Shown: positions 8,519 to 16,936, counted from the stretch's first letter. The stretch is 64,000 nt of DNA from an uncultured SAR116 cluster alpha proteobacterium (GCA_902625725.1 CACOCY010000003.1:82905-146904), one strand, 5' to 3'. The notes: generated by a model from the letters alone, not told the origin. A program made the numbers and translations.

Positions 8519-10003
8519 ATGCAACTTGAAAATTCTGGTAGGTATGTTAACGACTTAATAAGATTTAATTTAATTAGTCAGAATGTAAATGTTCTTAGAA
8601 CTGGTTTTTTACCGGTTATTCTAGCCAGTATTTTTTTATTGTTGGTGGCGTTGTTTGGTGTTTATCATTTTAACGTTCCAAATGAAAACATTCTTATTTT
8701 CGTAATAGCAGCGGTGATCGGCGGTTATATGGCTCTTAATATTGGAGCTAACGATGTTGCGAATAATATGGGTCCAGCTGTTGGTGGCAAAGTTATTACT
8801 GTAGCGGTAGCCGTAATAATTGCAGCGATTTGTGAGAGTGCAGGTGCGCTTCTTGCGGGAGGTGATGTTGTTCAGACAGTTGCAAAAGGTATAATTAACC
8901 CTGAAGATAGTATCCTAATCCATGATTTTAGGATTCTTATGTTGAGTGCTCTTCTCGCGGCTGCTTTATGGGTTAATTTGTCGACCATTTTAAACGCACC
9001 GGTATCCACGACACATTCAATCGTAGGAGGTGTTATGGGCGCAGGTATTGCTGCAGCTGGCTTTGGCTTAGTTAATTGGCTTACAATGTCGAAAATAGCT
9101 GCAAGTTGGGTAATTTCCCCTGTTTTTGGAGGGATTATCGCTGCATCGATGTTATTTTTTATTCAAACGAAAATTATAAATGTTTTAGATCGAAAAACAG
9201 CAGCAAAAAGATGGGTGCCTATTCTTATTGCAATAATGGCAAGTGCGTTCGCGGCCTATATGTCTCTAAAAGGGCTTAAAAAAATCTGGAAGCCATCATC
9301 ATCCGAGATCATATTATATTCCATAATCGCTTTTTTTGCAGCTTGGCTCATCTCAAGGCCCTTTATTAAAAAAATATCTAGTGGGCTTTCTAATGATAAG
9401 AAACAAATATACTCTTTGTTTAATCTCCCATTAATTATAAGTGTTTCATTATTATGTTTTGCTCACGGAGCTAATGACGTAGCAAATGCTGTGGGTCCTT
9501 TAGCTGCCATTGTTTCAACATATGAGGCAACAACGGTAGAGGCAAAAGTGGCTATACCGTTCTGGGTTATGTTAATAGGTGCCTTAGGCCTAGCAATAGG
9601 GCTTGTTTTATTTGGACCAAAATTGATCAATACTGTGGGAGAAAAGATTACCAAGTTAAATGCACCGCGCGCTTATTGTGTAGCACTTGCCTCGTCAATA
9701 ACGGTCTTGATTGCAACAACATTAGGCTTACCAGTAAGCTCTACGCACATAGCTATTGGAGCTATTTTCGGCGTTGGGTTTCTTCGGGAATTTTTAGAAA
9801 ATCCAGATAAAAAACGTTTAAGACCAATTCACAAACTTAATCATTCATCTGCCGAGGCTTTTAAAAATATCAACATACGATTACGTAGAAGGCTTGTACG
9901 TAGAAAATTTGTGTTATCAATTGGAGCGGCTTGGGTGATTACAGTGCCAGCCTCTGCTTTTCTTGCTGCTTTTCTTTTTTTTGCTTTGCAATATCTAATA
10001 TAG
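8519..10003 (+). CDS. pit: Inorganic phosphate transporter, Pit family
   Basis: This membrane protein of 494 residues transports phosphate (usually as a metal-phosphate complex) with protons or sodium. The two inverted Pit repeats each show the signature: NIGANDVANNMGPAVG near residue 80 and AHGANDVANAVGPLAA near residue 320. The matching second-half motifs are STILNAPVSTTHSIVGG and TLGLPVSSTHIAIGA. I place the start at the ATG at 8519 because AAAGGT lies six bases before it; a TTG at 8501 is in frame but lacks such a site. It lies directly downstream of phoB and a PhoB-box array, so it is probably phosphate-regulated. Its 3' end overlaps the convergent Nudix gene by 65 bases. Confidence 0.93.
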   Translation: MQLENSGRYVNDLIRFNLISQNVNVLRTGFLPVILASIFLLLVALFGVYHFNVPNENILIFVIAAVIGGYMALNIGANDVANNMGPAVGGKVITVAVAVIIAAICESAGALLAGGDVVQTVAKGIINPEDSILIHDFRILMLSALLAAALWVNLSTILNAPVSTTHSIVGGVMGAGIAAAGFGLVNWLTMSKIAASWVISPVFGGIIAASMLFFIQTKIINVLDRKTAAKRWVPILIAIMASAFAAYMSLKGLKKIWKPSSSEIILYSIIAFFAAWLISRPFIKKISSGLSNDKKQIYSLFNLPLIISVSLLCFAHGANDVANAVGPLAAIVSTYEATTVEAKVAIPFWVMLIGALGLAIGLVLFGPKLINTVGEKITKLNAPRAYCVALASSITVLIATTLGLPVSSTHIAIGAIFGVGFLREFLENPDKKRLRPIHKLNHSSAEAFKNINIRLRRRLVRRKFVLSIGAAWVITVPASAFLAAFLFFALQYLI

Positions 10004-10409
10004 AGAATTTAAGCGCTGCAAAATTATTAATGACATTATGAAAGTCAACTTGATCAGTAACTCTCAGTGCATCATTTAATAACGACCAATGACGTTCTCT
10101 TTTGTTTTTCTCAGGCCAATTATCAAATTGCTCCGCCACTAAAAAAGGATAATAGGTAACGGCGACATTTTCAATTCTATCTTTTTTAGACTTAGAAATA
10201 CTGTGTGTCATTGGAAAGTCCTCAAACAACTTACCTTTAATCCCCGCTTCCTCAAATGCTTCGCGCTTACAACCCTGTTTGTGACTCTCTTTGTTATGAA
10301 GATTCCCTTTTGGTAATATCCAACGACCCCTTTTTTGAGAAGTTACAAACATGATAGCGATTTTGTCACCGCTAACGTCAAAAGGTATAACGCCAACTTT
10401 TCTAGTCAT
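9939..10409 (-). CDS. Nudix hydrolase
   Basis: This 156-residue Nudix protein hydrolyses a nucleoside diphosphate linked to another moiety, or an inositol/diphospho compound. The Nudix box G-x5-E-x7-REAFEEAGI is complete, within KGNLHNKESHKQGCKREAFE. The preceding WILPKG and the short overall length resemble the diadenosine/diphosphoinositol-polyphosphate phosphohydrolase type. A basic, Gln/Lys-rich C-terminal tail (KQKKEKQQEKQR) lies entirely in the 65 bases that overlap the 3' end of pit on the other strand, so the tail may be an acquired read-through extension. Its substrate is unknown; proximity to phosphate genes is suggestive only. Confidence 0.85.
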   Translation of the reverse strand: MTRKVGVIPFDVSGDKIAIMFVTSQKRGRWILPKGNLHNKESHKQGCKREAFEEAGIKGKLFEDFPMTHSISKSKKDRIENVAVTYYPFLVAEQFDNWPEKNKRERHWSLLNDALRVTDQVDFHNVINNFAALKFSILDIAKQKKEKQQEKQRLAL

Positions 10410-10539
10410 TTTTTTAATTGTTTCTAATTTATCTGTTTTAAATTTTTACTATTCTATAGAAGAAATTTTGTCTTTTCTTGAAAAAATATCTAGTCTAATT
10501 TTGATACTCTCTGCAACAATAAAGATGCTCAAAATACTT

Positions 10540-11715
10540 TTAATCGAACATACCATCACCATTCTTAAAAATATAACGCCTCTTCTCATGTTTGGAAGGA
10601 ATTTTTCCTTCTAGAGCTTGCCCCATCCAATTGGCAATATAATGAAAGACGCTGTGCCCTGATAGTGCCTCTGGAGTTCGGATAGGGTGAAATTCATCTT
10701 CAAACACCCACATCTCTTTTGGAGCATTTAGTTTATTGAAAATCGCGTCCGCGTCCTCTAATGGGCTTAGCGGGTCAAATTCACCAGTTGCCATTAACGT
10801 TGGACAAGAGATCTTCTCAACATCTGGTTTGAGACTAAAATCCTGACACATTAAATCAAATTGCTCTTCAGAATTAGTGCCTGCCATTTCCATAAATATC
10901 TGTTTGAATCGAATTGGTGCCTCATCAAAGATAGTGAGATTATCCCAAAAATAACATGCCACCGCGCCTGCTAGGGCGGCAAATCTTGGTTCTGCCGCAG
11001 CTGCTCTCATCGACCAAAAAGTACCAAAGCTTCTTCCGCATATGCCAATCTTCTTTTCATCTACCGATTTTTGTTTTGCAAGAAATTCATATGCAGCTTT
11101 AGCTGCAAAAATATGATTATCATTTGTTACATAAACACCCTTCCTAAGCATTTCACCTTGTCCTGGACCATCAATTGCCAATACATGCATACCTCTCATA
11201 TGAAATTCGTTTTCTAGAGGGTTTGGATAGTTTTCTTTTGTATTATCCATTCCAGGAATAAAGACTACCGCTGGTGCCTCTACCTCCGTATCAAAAATGT
11301 GCCATAATGCTGGTATGGGGCCAATTTCCGAATCAAGATACACTTTTTTAATTTTATAATCTGAAAGTTTATGAAGCTCTTCTGTGCAATTTAGACATTT
11401 TTTATATAGCCCCCATCTGTAATCACTTATAATGGGTATTGTAAAATGCTGGGCTTCACGAAACATTTCAGAAGCTTTTCGATATAAAATTCGAGCACTT
11501 ATTAAATCACCGCTGGACTTAGATAACGAAGCTAATTTCTCGGCCTTTTCTGCTTTCTTAGAGAGATACTTTGCCGCCATTTTTATTGATTTTACCGGAG
11601 AGGGAAGTTGGCGACCATCAATCTCGAAATGGATAGCACGGCCTGTTGTTCGCATTAGATAATCATATATCCATTGTTGGCCATCTCGCGCTCTAACAGG
11701 TTTTTTTATGCTCAT
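10540..11715 (-). CDS. Alpha/beta hydrolase (FrsA/dienelactone-hydrolase-like)
   Basis: This 391-residue protein has a helical N-terminal cap (about 1-130) followed by an alpha/beta-hydrolase domain. The nucleophile elbow is GRSFG (in GICGRSFGTFWS), the acid is likely the Asp of GEFDPLSP, and the histidine is in FEDEFHPIRTP. The oxyanion region is VFIPGMDNTKENY. The layout, with an N-terminal helical domain and a C-terminal DLH-like core, resembles FrsA/DUF1100 esterases and 2,6-dihydroxypseudooxynicotine hydrolase, which cleave C-C or ester bonds. The substrate cannot be assigned. The gene stands alone, with a 290-base region upstream that holds an oppositely oriented hairpin terminator. Confidence 0.82.
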   Translation of the reverse strand: MSIKKPVRARDGQQWIYDYLMRTTGRAIHFEIDGRQLPSPVKSIKMAAKYLSKKAEKAEKLASLSKSSGDLISARILYRKASEMFREAQHFTIPIISDYRWGLYKKCLNCTEELHKLSDYKIKKVYLDSEIGPIPALWHIFDTEVEAPAVVFIPGMDNTKENYPNPLENEFHMRGMHVLAIDGPGQGEMLRKGVYVTNDNHIFAAKAAYEFLAKQKSVDEKKIGICGRSFGTFWSMRAAAAEPRFAALAGAVACYFWDNLTIFDEAPIRFKQIFMEMAGTNSEEQFDLMCQDFSLKPDVEKISCPTLMATGEFDPLSPLEDADAIFNKLNAPKEMWVFEDEFHPIRTPEALSGHSVFHYIANWMGQALEGKIPSKHEKRRYIFKNGDGMFD

Positions 11716-11784
11716 CTATCTCTCAAGAATATAAGATTTAAGTCTTAAATATTAACATTACTAAGATGTCATAAATAGCATTTT

Positions 11785-11841
11785 CGTGCAAATTCTGTAA
11801 AAGCACGTCAAATGGATGTCGAAGATCCATTTATTTTTTTT
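11785..11841 (+). terminator. Two hairpins and a T-run: orphan terminator or sRNA 3' end
   Basis: In the 291-base gap between two minus-strand genes, the plus strand shows CGTGC (11785-11789) pairing with GCACG (11803-11807), then AAATGGAT (11810-11817), a 7-base loop, and ATCCATTT (11825-11832), a perfect 8-bp stem followed by a T-rich run. This is a Rho-independent terminator for plus-strand transcription, yet no plus-strand gene lies upstream within 1.7 kb. It may end a small RNA starting near 11720-11780. A single Pho-type half-site (TGTCATA, 11767-11773) lies just before it. Confidence 0.5.
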
Positions 11842-12006
11842 ATTCATGTTTACGAATACATCACAAAAAAACTAAGAACCGTTTCAAATTTATTTATAAA
11901 TTAGCTATTGGCTGTTCAAACAAAACAACATTTCAGATCCACAACAAGCATATGAGGACCTTCGTCTATAAGAAATAATAATTTGGGAGGCCTATTATAT
12001 TGAAGC

Positions 12007-12384
12007 TTATTCTTTTTCGTCTATAGATGGAGGTCTAAAGCGAATAGCTAAACATGCCAATGCTAGAATTAAAATGGCGCCAGCCTCATATAGCAATATG
12101 ATGGCATCCATCTCTTTACCTTGCAAGATTATCAGCCTTGCAAGTGCAGTCATCGCAATAAAAAGTGGAAGTGTAATAGGAATTTTCTTACTTTTATAAA
12201 AGGCTCCAACCATTCCAAGAACCTCAGTATAAAGAAAAAGAAGAAGTAGGTCAGCTAATTGTACTTTTCGAGCATCAAAAATAGCCAGGAGTTCTTGCAA
12301 AGTGGCAATAACCGTCAATACTGCCACTACAGTTAAAAGGCTTTTTTCTAAAAATCCAATTACAGATGTACCAATATTATTCAT
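12007..12384 (-). CDS. psiE: PsiE-like phosphate-starvation-inducible membrane protein
   Basis: This 125-residue protein has four hydrophobic segments and matches the PsiE family pattern: an aromatic/acidic motif in the second segment (LLLFLYTEVLGMVGAFYKS), a short loop with a proline, then TALARLIIL and a final helix. PsiE is an inner-membrane protein of unknown biochemical function that is PhoB-induced in E. coli. I see no clear Pho box immediately upstream here. It lies downstream of a 97-residue membrane protein on the same strand with a 42-base gap, so the two may form a small operon near the phosphate island. Confidence 0.75.
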   Translation of the reverse strand: MNNIGTSVIGFLEKSLLTVVAVLTVIATLQELLAIFDARKVQLADLLLLFLYTEVLGMVGAFYKSKKIPITLPLFIAMTALARLIILQGKEMDAIILLYEAGAILILALACLAIRFRPPSIDEKE

Positions 12385-12426
12385 TTAAATAAACTTACAC
12401 TACGTTTGATTTATTATTAATTTAAC

Positions 12427-12720
12427 TTATTCATGCTCACCATTATTAGAGCGACCGAGCCCCCCAAAATATTGGGGTCGTTTTTTAGCCATGTCAAAGG
12501 TAGCAACTGTTATAGCCACCCCTGCAATCAACAGTGAGTGGGCTATAGCGCTTATACCAAAAGCTAGAAAAGAACCTAAGCTACTTGCGAAAATAACGCA
12601 CCACATCCAGGCCAACAATTGCATGAATAAATGTCTCGTCTGTAGATCCTGTATATTTTTTAATGGATTAATATTATGGTCCATAATCAAGTTCCACATA
12701 TTAACTATTACTTTACCCAT
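12427..12720 (-). CDS. Small two-helix membrane protein, unknown function
   Basis: This is a 97-residue protein I do not recognise. A polar N-terminal third is followed by two hydrophobic segments (about 33-54 and 58-76) joined by a short turn, and then a basic, glycine-rich tail (KKRPQYFGGLGRSNNGE). The ATG is preceded by GGGAG at good spacing, supporting it as a real gene. It is located directly upstream of the PsiE-like gene on the same strand and could be co-transcribed with it. Confidence 0.6.
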   Translation of the reverse strand: MGKVIVNMWNLIMDHNINPLKNIQDLQTRHLFMQLLAWMWCVIFASSLGSFLAFGISAIAHSLLIAGVAITVATFDMAKKRPQYFGGLGRSNNGEHE

Positions 12721-12876
12721 ATTTCACTCCCTATGCGACATATTGACCTATTTCTACGCAACAAAAAGCATATTGGATTTTATTTAGACGAATAGCTTTC
12801 AAAAACATACTTTTGGAGATAAAACTAACAGACTCTCTTAATGATTTTTAGTGATATTGGGATATAAGGATGTAAA

Positions 12877-13806
12877 ATGGATGAGGTCGACAAAATTGCG
12901 TCAAAACATCTAGGAAAAAAATCCAATGGTGGTCTTAATAAAAAATATCAGAGTCAATTTGAAATAGACGAAAACTTACTGGTGTGTATACCCCGAGCAC
13001 TAAATCGAGAACATGATAAAATTAAAAGTGAAAAACTTCCATTTATTGGATGGGATGTATGGCATGCCTTCGAGTTTTCTTTCTTATTGTCGAACAGCTA
13101 TCCGGTGACTGGACTTTTAAAAATAATTTATCCGTGTGAGTCGCTAAATATAGTAGAGTCTAAATCACTGAAACTTTTTTTAAACTCCTTCAATTTTGTA
13201 AAATTTGAAGGTGACTACAAAGGCGCAACAAAAAAAGCGACTAATAAGGTTACTGAGGTTTTAAGTAACTTATTAAATACACAGGTAAATGCGTCTTTTC
13301 ATGACAAAAACACACTAGAACCAAAAAACATTTTTGGTGATTTTACCCCTCTTGAAACTTGTATCGATTTCGAGAATGAAGACTTCAATATATTTGAACA
13401 AAACCCCTCTCTGCTTGAGATCGCACAAATTACTAGGCCCGGTGATTTCCAAGTGTCCTCAAGAGCTTTACGTTCTAACTGTAGAGTAACAAACCAGCCA
13501 GACTGGGGAGATATCTTTATTAAAATTATTGGGGACCAAGTCCCTACAAAAATATCACTTCTTAAGTACATCATATCTATGAGACGAGAAAATCATTTTC
13601 ATGAAGAGATTTGTGAGCATGTTTTTAAAACATTATTTGATTTACTTCCTCAAAGTAGAATCCTAGTAGCCTGTCTTTATACAAGACGAGGCGGTATAGA
13701 TATTAATCCAATTCGAATAAGTGATGAAGGGCTGCTAAATGATGCCACATTTTTAAATTCTTTATTGGATCTAGAAACACCTTTCTCCAAAACATTTAGA
13801 CAATAA
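12877..13806 (+). CDS. queF: NADPH-dependent 7-cyano-7-deazaguanine reductase, long form
   Basis: QueF reduces preQ0 to preQ1 in queuosine biosynthesis, a four-electron nitrile reduction. This 309-residue protein is the two-module (E. coli-type) form. The N-terminal tunnel-fold module carries ESLNIVESKSLKLFLNSFNF (about 88-107), and the C-terminal module carries the catalytic motif RSNCRVTNQPDWG, with C202 forming the covalent thioimide and D209 acting as acid. RENHFHEEICE matches the substrate-binding glutamate region. Alphaproteobacteria more often carry the short single-module enzyme (about 150 residues), so this copy may have been transferred. It is monocistronic, with no other queuosine genes in the window. 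Confidence 0.92.
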   Translation: MDEVDKIASKHLGKKSNGGLNKKYQSQFEIDENLLVCIPRALNREHDKIKSEKLPFIGWDVWHAFEFSFLLSNSYPVTGLLKIIYPCESLNIVESKSLKLFLNSFNFVKFEGDYKGATKKATNKVTEVLSNLLNTQVNASFHDKNTLEPKNIFGDFTPLETCIDFENEDFNIFEQNPSLLEIAQITRPGDFQVSSRALRSNCRVTNQPDWGDIFIKIIGDQVPTKISLLKYIISMRRENHFHEEICEHVFKTLFDLLPQSRILVACLYTRRGGIDINPIRISDEGLLNDATFLNSLLDLETPFSKTFRQ

Positions 13807-13897
13807 CAATGTGCATAAATCATACCTTTAAATTTACACACTAATTACGACTATGACCAACCAACCTAACCAACTTATATTTTTACGGAATATTTAT

Positions 13898-14332
13898 TCA
13901 TTCGATACAGTCACTACCGCCTGATTTCATTTCACCTTTGCGCATTGGCATCTTATCAATAATTTCAAATAGCTTTGTTAAAAGTTGGCCATCTTCACTG
14001 TAAGCTTTGATATTCCCATCATACCCAATAAGCCAAATACCAGTTTGAAAATGGACTGAACTTGGCAACTGAAGCACACTTGGGTCATCTGAGAAGAAAC
14101 TAAGTAGTTTTAAATTTCTATCATCGATATCACACCGATTGTGTTCAAAGAACTGTCTTACGTCTCTCTCTAACGTATTTTCATTTTTCTTAGTCACCAC
14201 TATGACCAACCGGTTAGTCCAAGCGTATTTGTCTAGAATCATCGAATTTACAGCCAGCGAAACACCAATAAAATATATAAATAAAAAATAAAAACCTAAT
14301 TTTGTTTTTTTCCATTTAAGTTTTATTTTCAT
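13898..14332 (-). CDS. DUF4174 domain protein
   Basis: This 144-residue protein has an N-terminal hydrophobic segment (about 12-30) that acts as signal or anchor, followed by a thioredoxin-like DUF4174 domain. Family features are the YAWTNRLVIVV strand, RDVRQFFEHN, DRNLKLL, the GIWLIGYDGNIKAYS strand-turn and the conserved C-terminal signature IDKMPMRKGEM. The family is common in alphaproteobacteria and its function is not known; it probably acts outside the cytoplasm. It is followed downstream by an AT-rich stretch. Confidence 0.75.
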   Translation of the reverse strand: MKIKLKWKKTKLGFYFLFIYFIGVSLAVNSMILDKYAWTNRLVIVVTKKNENTLERDVRQFFEHNRCDIDDRNLKLLSFFSDDPSVLQLPSSVHFQTGIWLIGYDGNIKAYSEDGQLLTKLFEIIDKMPMRKGEMKSGGSDCIE

Positions 14333-14343
14333 ATGGTTAATTT

Positions 14344-14445
14344 GCCATAAAAAAAAGGACAGCGCAAAGGCGGTCCTTTTTTAGGAGAAAAAATGAATAT
14401 CCATAGAAAACGACTATTTTATTAAAAGTTTAGTTTTTCCTCTTT
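14344..14445 (-). ncRNA. sRNA-like element, copy A of a three-copy family
   Basis: This is an intergenic element whose minus-strand RNA would contain AAAAACTAAACTT, then AATAGTCGTTT, a pyrimidine-rich anti-Shine-Dalgarno-like TTTTCTCCTAAAA, and a hairpin at 14357-14376 (7-bp arms with one mismatch) followed by eight T. The same order of blocks recurs at 16937-17060 and, more diverged, at 15776-15895. Each copy lies 50-130 bases downstream of a minus-strand gene. It could be an independent small RNA or a conserved 3' UTR. In plus orientation the same bases offer AGGAG followed by an ATG and a 10-codon frame, which I regard as fortuitous. Confidence 0.5.
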
Positions 14446-14511
14446 TTTATTAATCAAATCTAGTCAGATACTGGCTCGGTCACATCTTGATAGGCAAGAG
14501 CATCCTATGCT

Positions 14512-15231
14512 TCAGAATGTTAGTTTTTTTTTATTTGTAAAAAAACTTAGCATTTTATACGTATCTAAAAATTTCTGTGCAAAGGTATTCTCTGCCACAA
14601 ATTTACTTTTATCTTCAAAGTCAATAAATCCAAATTTCTGTTTACCAAAATCGTCTACTTTTTGAGTTATTAGCGAAAACTCTACATACTTTTCCAACTT
14701 TCCCAAAACAGTTTCAGAAAATAAAAAATATTCAGAAGATTTTATTTTATTTTTTAACATTCGGTGAATGAAAATTAGTGCCTCGCCTGATAACTCCTGA
14801 TTATTTCTTATTTCTGTTTGGTTAAAGAAGCCTTTGTGAAGAAACATTTTCAACTTAAGATTTTTGGATTGCTGGCATGGGTCACATGGACAGGATTGTA
14901 CAAATTGCAATGAATTTACCTTGGTATTAAATTTTTCTCTAGTGATTAAAATCCTATCGTAGATATTCTGGATTTGGTTTTCATCATTAATTTCTTCCAG
15001 AAAAAAAAGAGCCGCATCACCCTCCAACTTATTAAATTCCATAACCGGTTCAAAATTTTGAATAACTTCTTCCAATAGAGTATTAATCAATTTATCCGCA
15101 TGGCTATCCCAAAAATCTGCTATTTTATTTCCAATAAGAGGTTTGTTTCTCATCGAATGATTTTTGATAAAGGGTGTGTAGCCGCTTATATCTGCGATTA
15201 GTAAAAAACCTGTCTTTTTTTGCATCAACAT
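14512..15231 (-). CDS. DUF2652 domain protein (nucleotidyl-cyclase-like fold)
   Basis: This 239-residue protein opens with KTGFLLIADISGYTPFI, the motif shared by DUF2652 and class III adenylate/guanylate cyclase homology domains. NKLEGDAALFF forms the second core strand, where cyclases carry a metal-binding aspartate. A cysteine motif, SCPCDPCQQ, follows near residue 116 and is typical of DUF2652. The C-terminal part is variable. Whether it makes a cyclic nucleotide is unknown, and family members have not been assigned a reaction that I know of. Its codon use and AT content match its neighbours. Confidence 0.72.
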   Translation of the reverse strand: MLMQKKTGFLLIADISGYTPFIKNHSMRNKPLIGNKIADFWDSHADKLINTLLEEVIQNFEPVMEFNKLEGDAALFFLEEINDENQIQNIYDRILITREKFNTKVNSLQFVQSCPCDPCQQSKNLKLKMFLHKGFFNQTEIRNNQELSGEALIFIHRMLKNKIKSSEYFLFSETVLGKLEKYVEFSLITQKVDDFGKQKFGFIDFEDKSKFVAENTFAQKFLDTYKMLSFFTNKKKLTF

Positions 15232-15308
15232 TCCCTTTTAAAGTCCGGTTTCTCAGATTTAATTAACCTAACACTCATTAATTTGCGCATCGCATAAATC
15301 TGCTTTGT

Positions 15309-15653
15309 TCAACTTCTATAATCATAGAAAACAATTCCTCTATTGTTTCGCATCTTTGGACTGTAATGCGCCATTGCTTTTGGCATAATTTCTTTTGCTA
15401 TTATATCTTGACAATTTTTGTAGGCCTTTTCATTTTCATATTCAAAAATCCTAGTAATTCTATGATTCTCTTTATTCCAAACTTGAGCGGCCGTAGTTCT
15501 TACTAATCCTGCCTTTGATAATTTTTTCATTATATCTTCCGTCCAGACCTTTTCTTCAAAGGTAGCAATCCAATGTTCAAGTTCAACTTTAGTTGCAAAG
15601 TCTAATTCCATACAATTCATGAATAGAATTTCTTTGGTCATAGGTTTTACCAT
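15309..15653 (-). CDS. Hypothetical small soluble protein
   Basis: This is a 114-residue soluble protein without signal peptide or membrane segment. The pattern, with a beta-strand and TFEEKVWTED helix early, RITRIFEYENEKAYKNC in the middle and IVFYDYRS at the end, suggests a ferredoxin-like or dimeric alpha/beta-barrel domain, as in stress-responsive or monooxygenase-like small proteins. This is a shape-based guess. A second ATG four codons in (15641) is equally plausible as the start. It lies in a run of minus-strand stress-type genes. Confidence 0.55.
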   Translation of the reverse strand: MVKPMTKEILFMNCMELDFATKVELEHWIATFEEKVWTEDIMKKLSKAGLVRTTAAQVWNKENHRITRIFEYENEKAYKNCQDIIAKEIMPKAMAHYSPKMRNNRGIVFYDYRS

Positions 15654-15775
15654 TTAATGTTATCTCCAATCAAAAGCGTCATATTCGATATTAATAAAAG
15701 CAATGCTATTGGGTAAAAAACTTTCTGCTAGTAGGTAATTACAGAATAAAAATGTAAGTAATGCAATACATAAGA

Positions 15776-15895
15776 AATAAAAAAGCAAGCGCAAAGCCGT
15801 CCTGTTTTTAGAAGAAAAGAACAGCTGTCTTCATTGAGAATTATTCTTTTTTATTTTAAGTTTTTGTCTGTTTGTTGTTCTGATTATATTGCAAA
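15776..15895 (-). ncRNA. sRNA-like element, copy B (diverged)
   Basis: This is the second member of the three-copy intergenic family. On the minus strand it shows ATAATCAGAACAACAA, GACAAAAACTTAAAAT, a pyrimidine block TTTTCTTCTAAAAA and a GC-rich block at 15785-15802 followed by six T. The upstream half matches copy C closely. The terminator stem is degenerate compared with the perfect stem of copy C, so this copy may be decaying. It lies about 65 bases downstream of the GFA-family gene on the same strand. Confidence 0.42.
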
Positions 15896-15960
15896 CAAAT
15901 TTTTCTACTTTGGGTTAAATCCCAAGGATTAAAGCAAAGTAGGGTAAAAATCAAAAAATT

Positions 15961-16428
15961 TCAAAGCCCAGTTGCTTTCCAGCGCTCTAAACTTTTTGTA
16001 GATAAAGTCTCGTTAAAATTATAATATTCTTTATACGCTGGAATATTTCCTAACTGCACCCAACTCAATTTATTTTTTATAAAGATGTGCGCTTGAGGTG
16101 GAAATTCATCAGCTTGATCCAGAGTAGTAGTTTTAAGAGTAGTAATTTTTCCCTTAACTCGATTGAAGATACTATAAATTTGGTCTGCACAAACCTTACA
16201 TCTATTTACTTTTTGGCCTCTACCACTTCCAGTTGGACCATCTGTCTCAAATAATTCACCCGTTTCTAACTTAAATTTTATGGTTTCTATAAATGAGTGA
16301 ACAATAAATGCTGAAGCCGTATACTTACGACATAAGCTGCAATGACATGCTTGAGTAAATATTGGTTTGTCCGAGATTGTATATCTTACCGCTCCACAAG
16401 AGCATCCACCCCAAAATAGATTTTTCAT
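15961..16428 (-). CDS. GFA-family zinc protein (glutathione-dependent formaldehyde-activating-like)
   Basis: This 155-residue protein is of the GFA/Mss4-like fold. The zinc-binding cysteines are visible in GGCSCGAVRY near the N-terminus, CHCSLCRK, and CKVCADQIYS, matching the family pattern. Only some members spontaneously or enzymatically promote S-hydroxymethylglutathione formation; many have unknown roles in handling thiols or aldehydes. I chose the ATG at 16428 because GGA-rich sequence precedes it and alignment with the family begins with the following residues; an upstream start adds six codons. Copy B of the sRNA-like element follows its stop. Confidence 0.82.
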   Translation of the reverse strand: MKNLFWGGCSCGAVRYTISDKPIFTQACHCSLCRKYTASAFIVHSFIETIKFKLETGELFETDGPTGSGRGQKVNRCKVCADQIYSIFNRVKGKITTLKTTTLDQADEFPPQAHIFIKNKLSWVQLGNIPAYKEYYNFNETLSTKSLERWKATGL

Positions 16429-16544
16429 CTTTTTTTCCACAACCACCTAAAGCTTGCAATAAATATAGGACAAACTAAGGCCTGTCCCACATAAGTGAAG
16501 AATTTATTTATGAAAGATTCAATATTCTCTCTCTAATTTTGGAC

Positions 16545-16841
16545 TTATAGGCTCACCTCTATTAAATCCCAGAGCTGAGTGCTCTCAATACATTCATCAT
16601 ATATTGGCTGCATTAGAGCATTATCGCCAGAAACAAAACTTTTCATGCCATCCTCATCAGTAACAAAAACCTTGAACATCAAAGCACTCTTATCCGGAGT
16701 TATAGCCGCAATAGTCTTAGGAGGAATGGCAAATTTTCCCCTCTCAGCCAAACCTTCTTCCGACTGCATAAATGTCATAAATTTTGCGAAATTTTCTTCT
16801 CCGTCCTTTAATTTTACTAAAGCCAACATTTCTTTTTCCAT
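16545..16841 (-). CDS. Hypothetical protein, possible dimeric alpha/beta-barrel domain
   Basis: This is a 98-residue soluble acidic protein with a strong AGGAG ribosome-binding site seven bases before the ATG. The order of predicted strands and helices (MLALVKL, NFAKFMTFMQSEEG, ALMFKVFVTDEDGMKSF, CIESTQLWDLIEV) resembles DUF3764-like or other dimeric barrel proteins, but I cannot place it in a family with certainty. It sits in the minus-strand stress-gene run and appears monocistronic. Confidence 0.6.
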   Translation of the reverse strand: MEKEMLALVKLKDGEENFAKFMTFMQSEEGLAERGKFAIPPKTIAAITPDKSALMFKVFVTDEDGMKSFVSGDNALMQPIYDECIESTQLWDLIEVSL

Positions 16842-16936
16842 CTTTTGCTCCTTATTTTTATTGAAAATTTTTGCATAATCAAATCAAACAAACATCAGAG
16901 TGTCAATTCGCAACACAGGAGAACAATGGTCGTTAA

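Noticed and set aside
14376..14423. Ten-codon plus-strand frame with AGGAG and ATG within sRNA-like copy A
   Set aside because: The Shine-Dalgarno and ATG are not conserved in copies B and C, which keep the minus-strand blocks instead.
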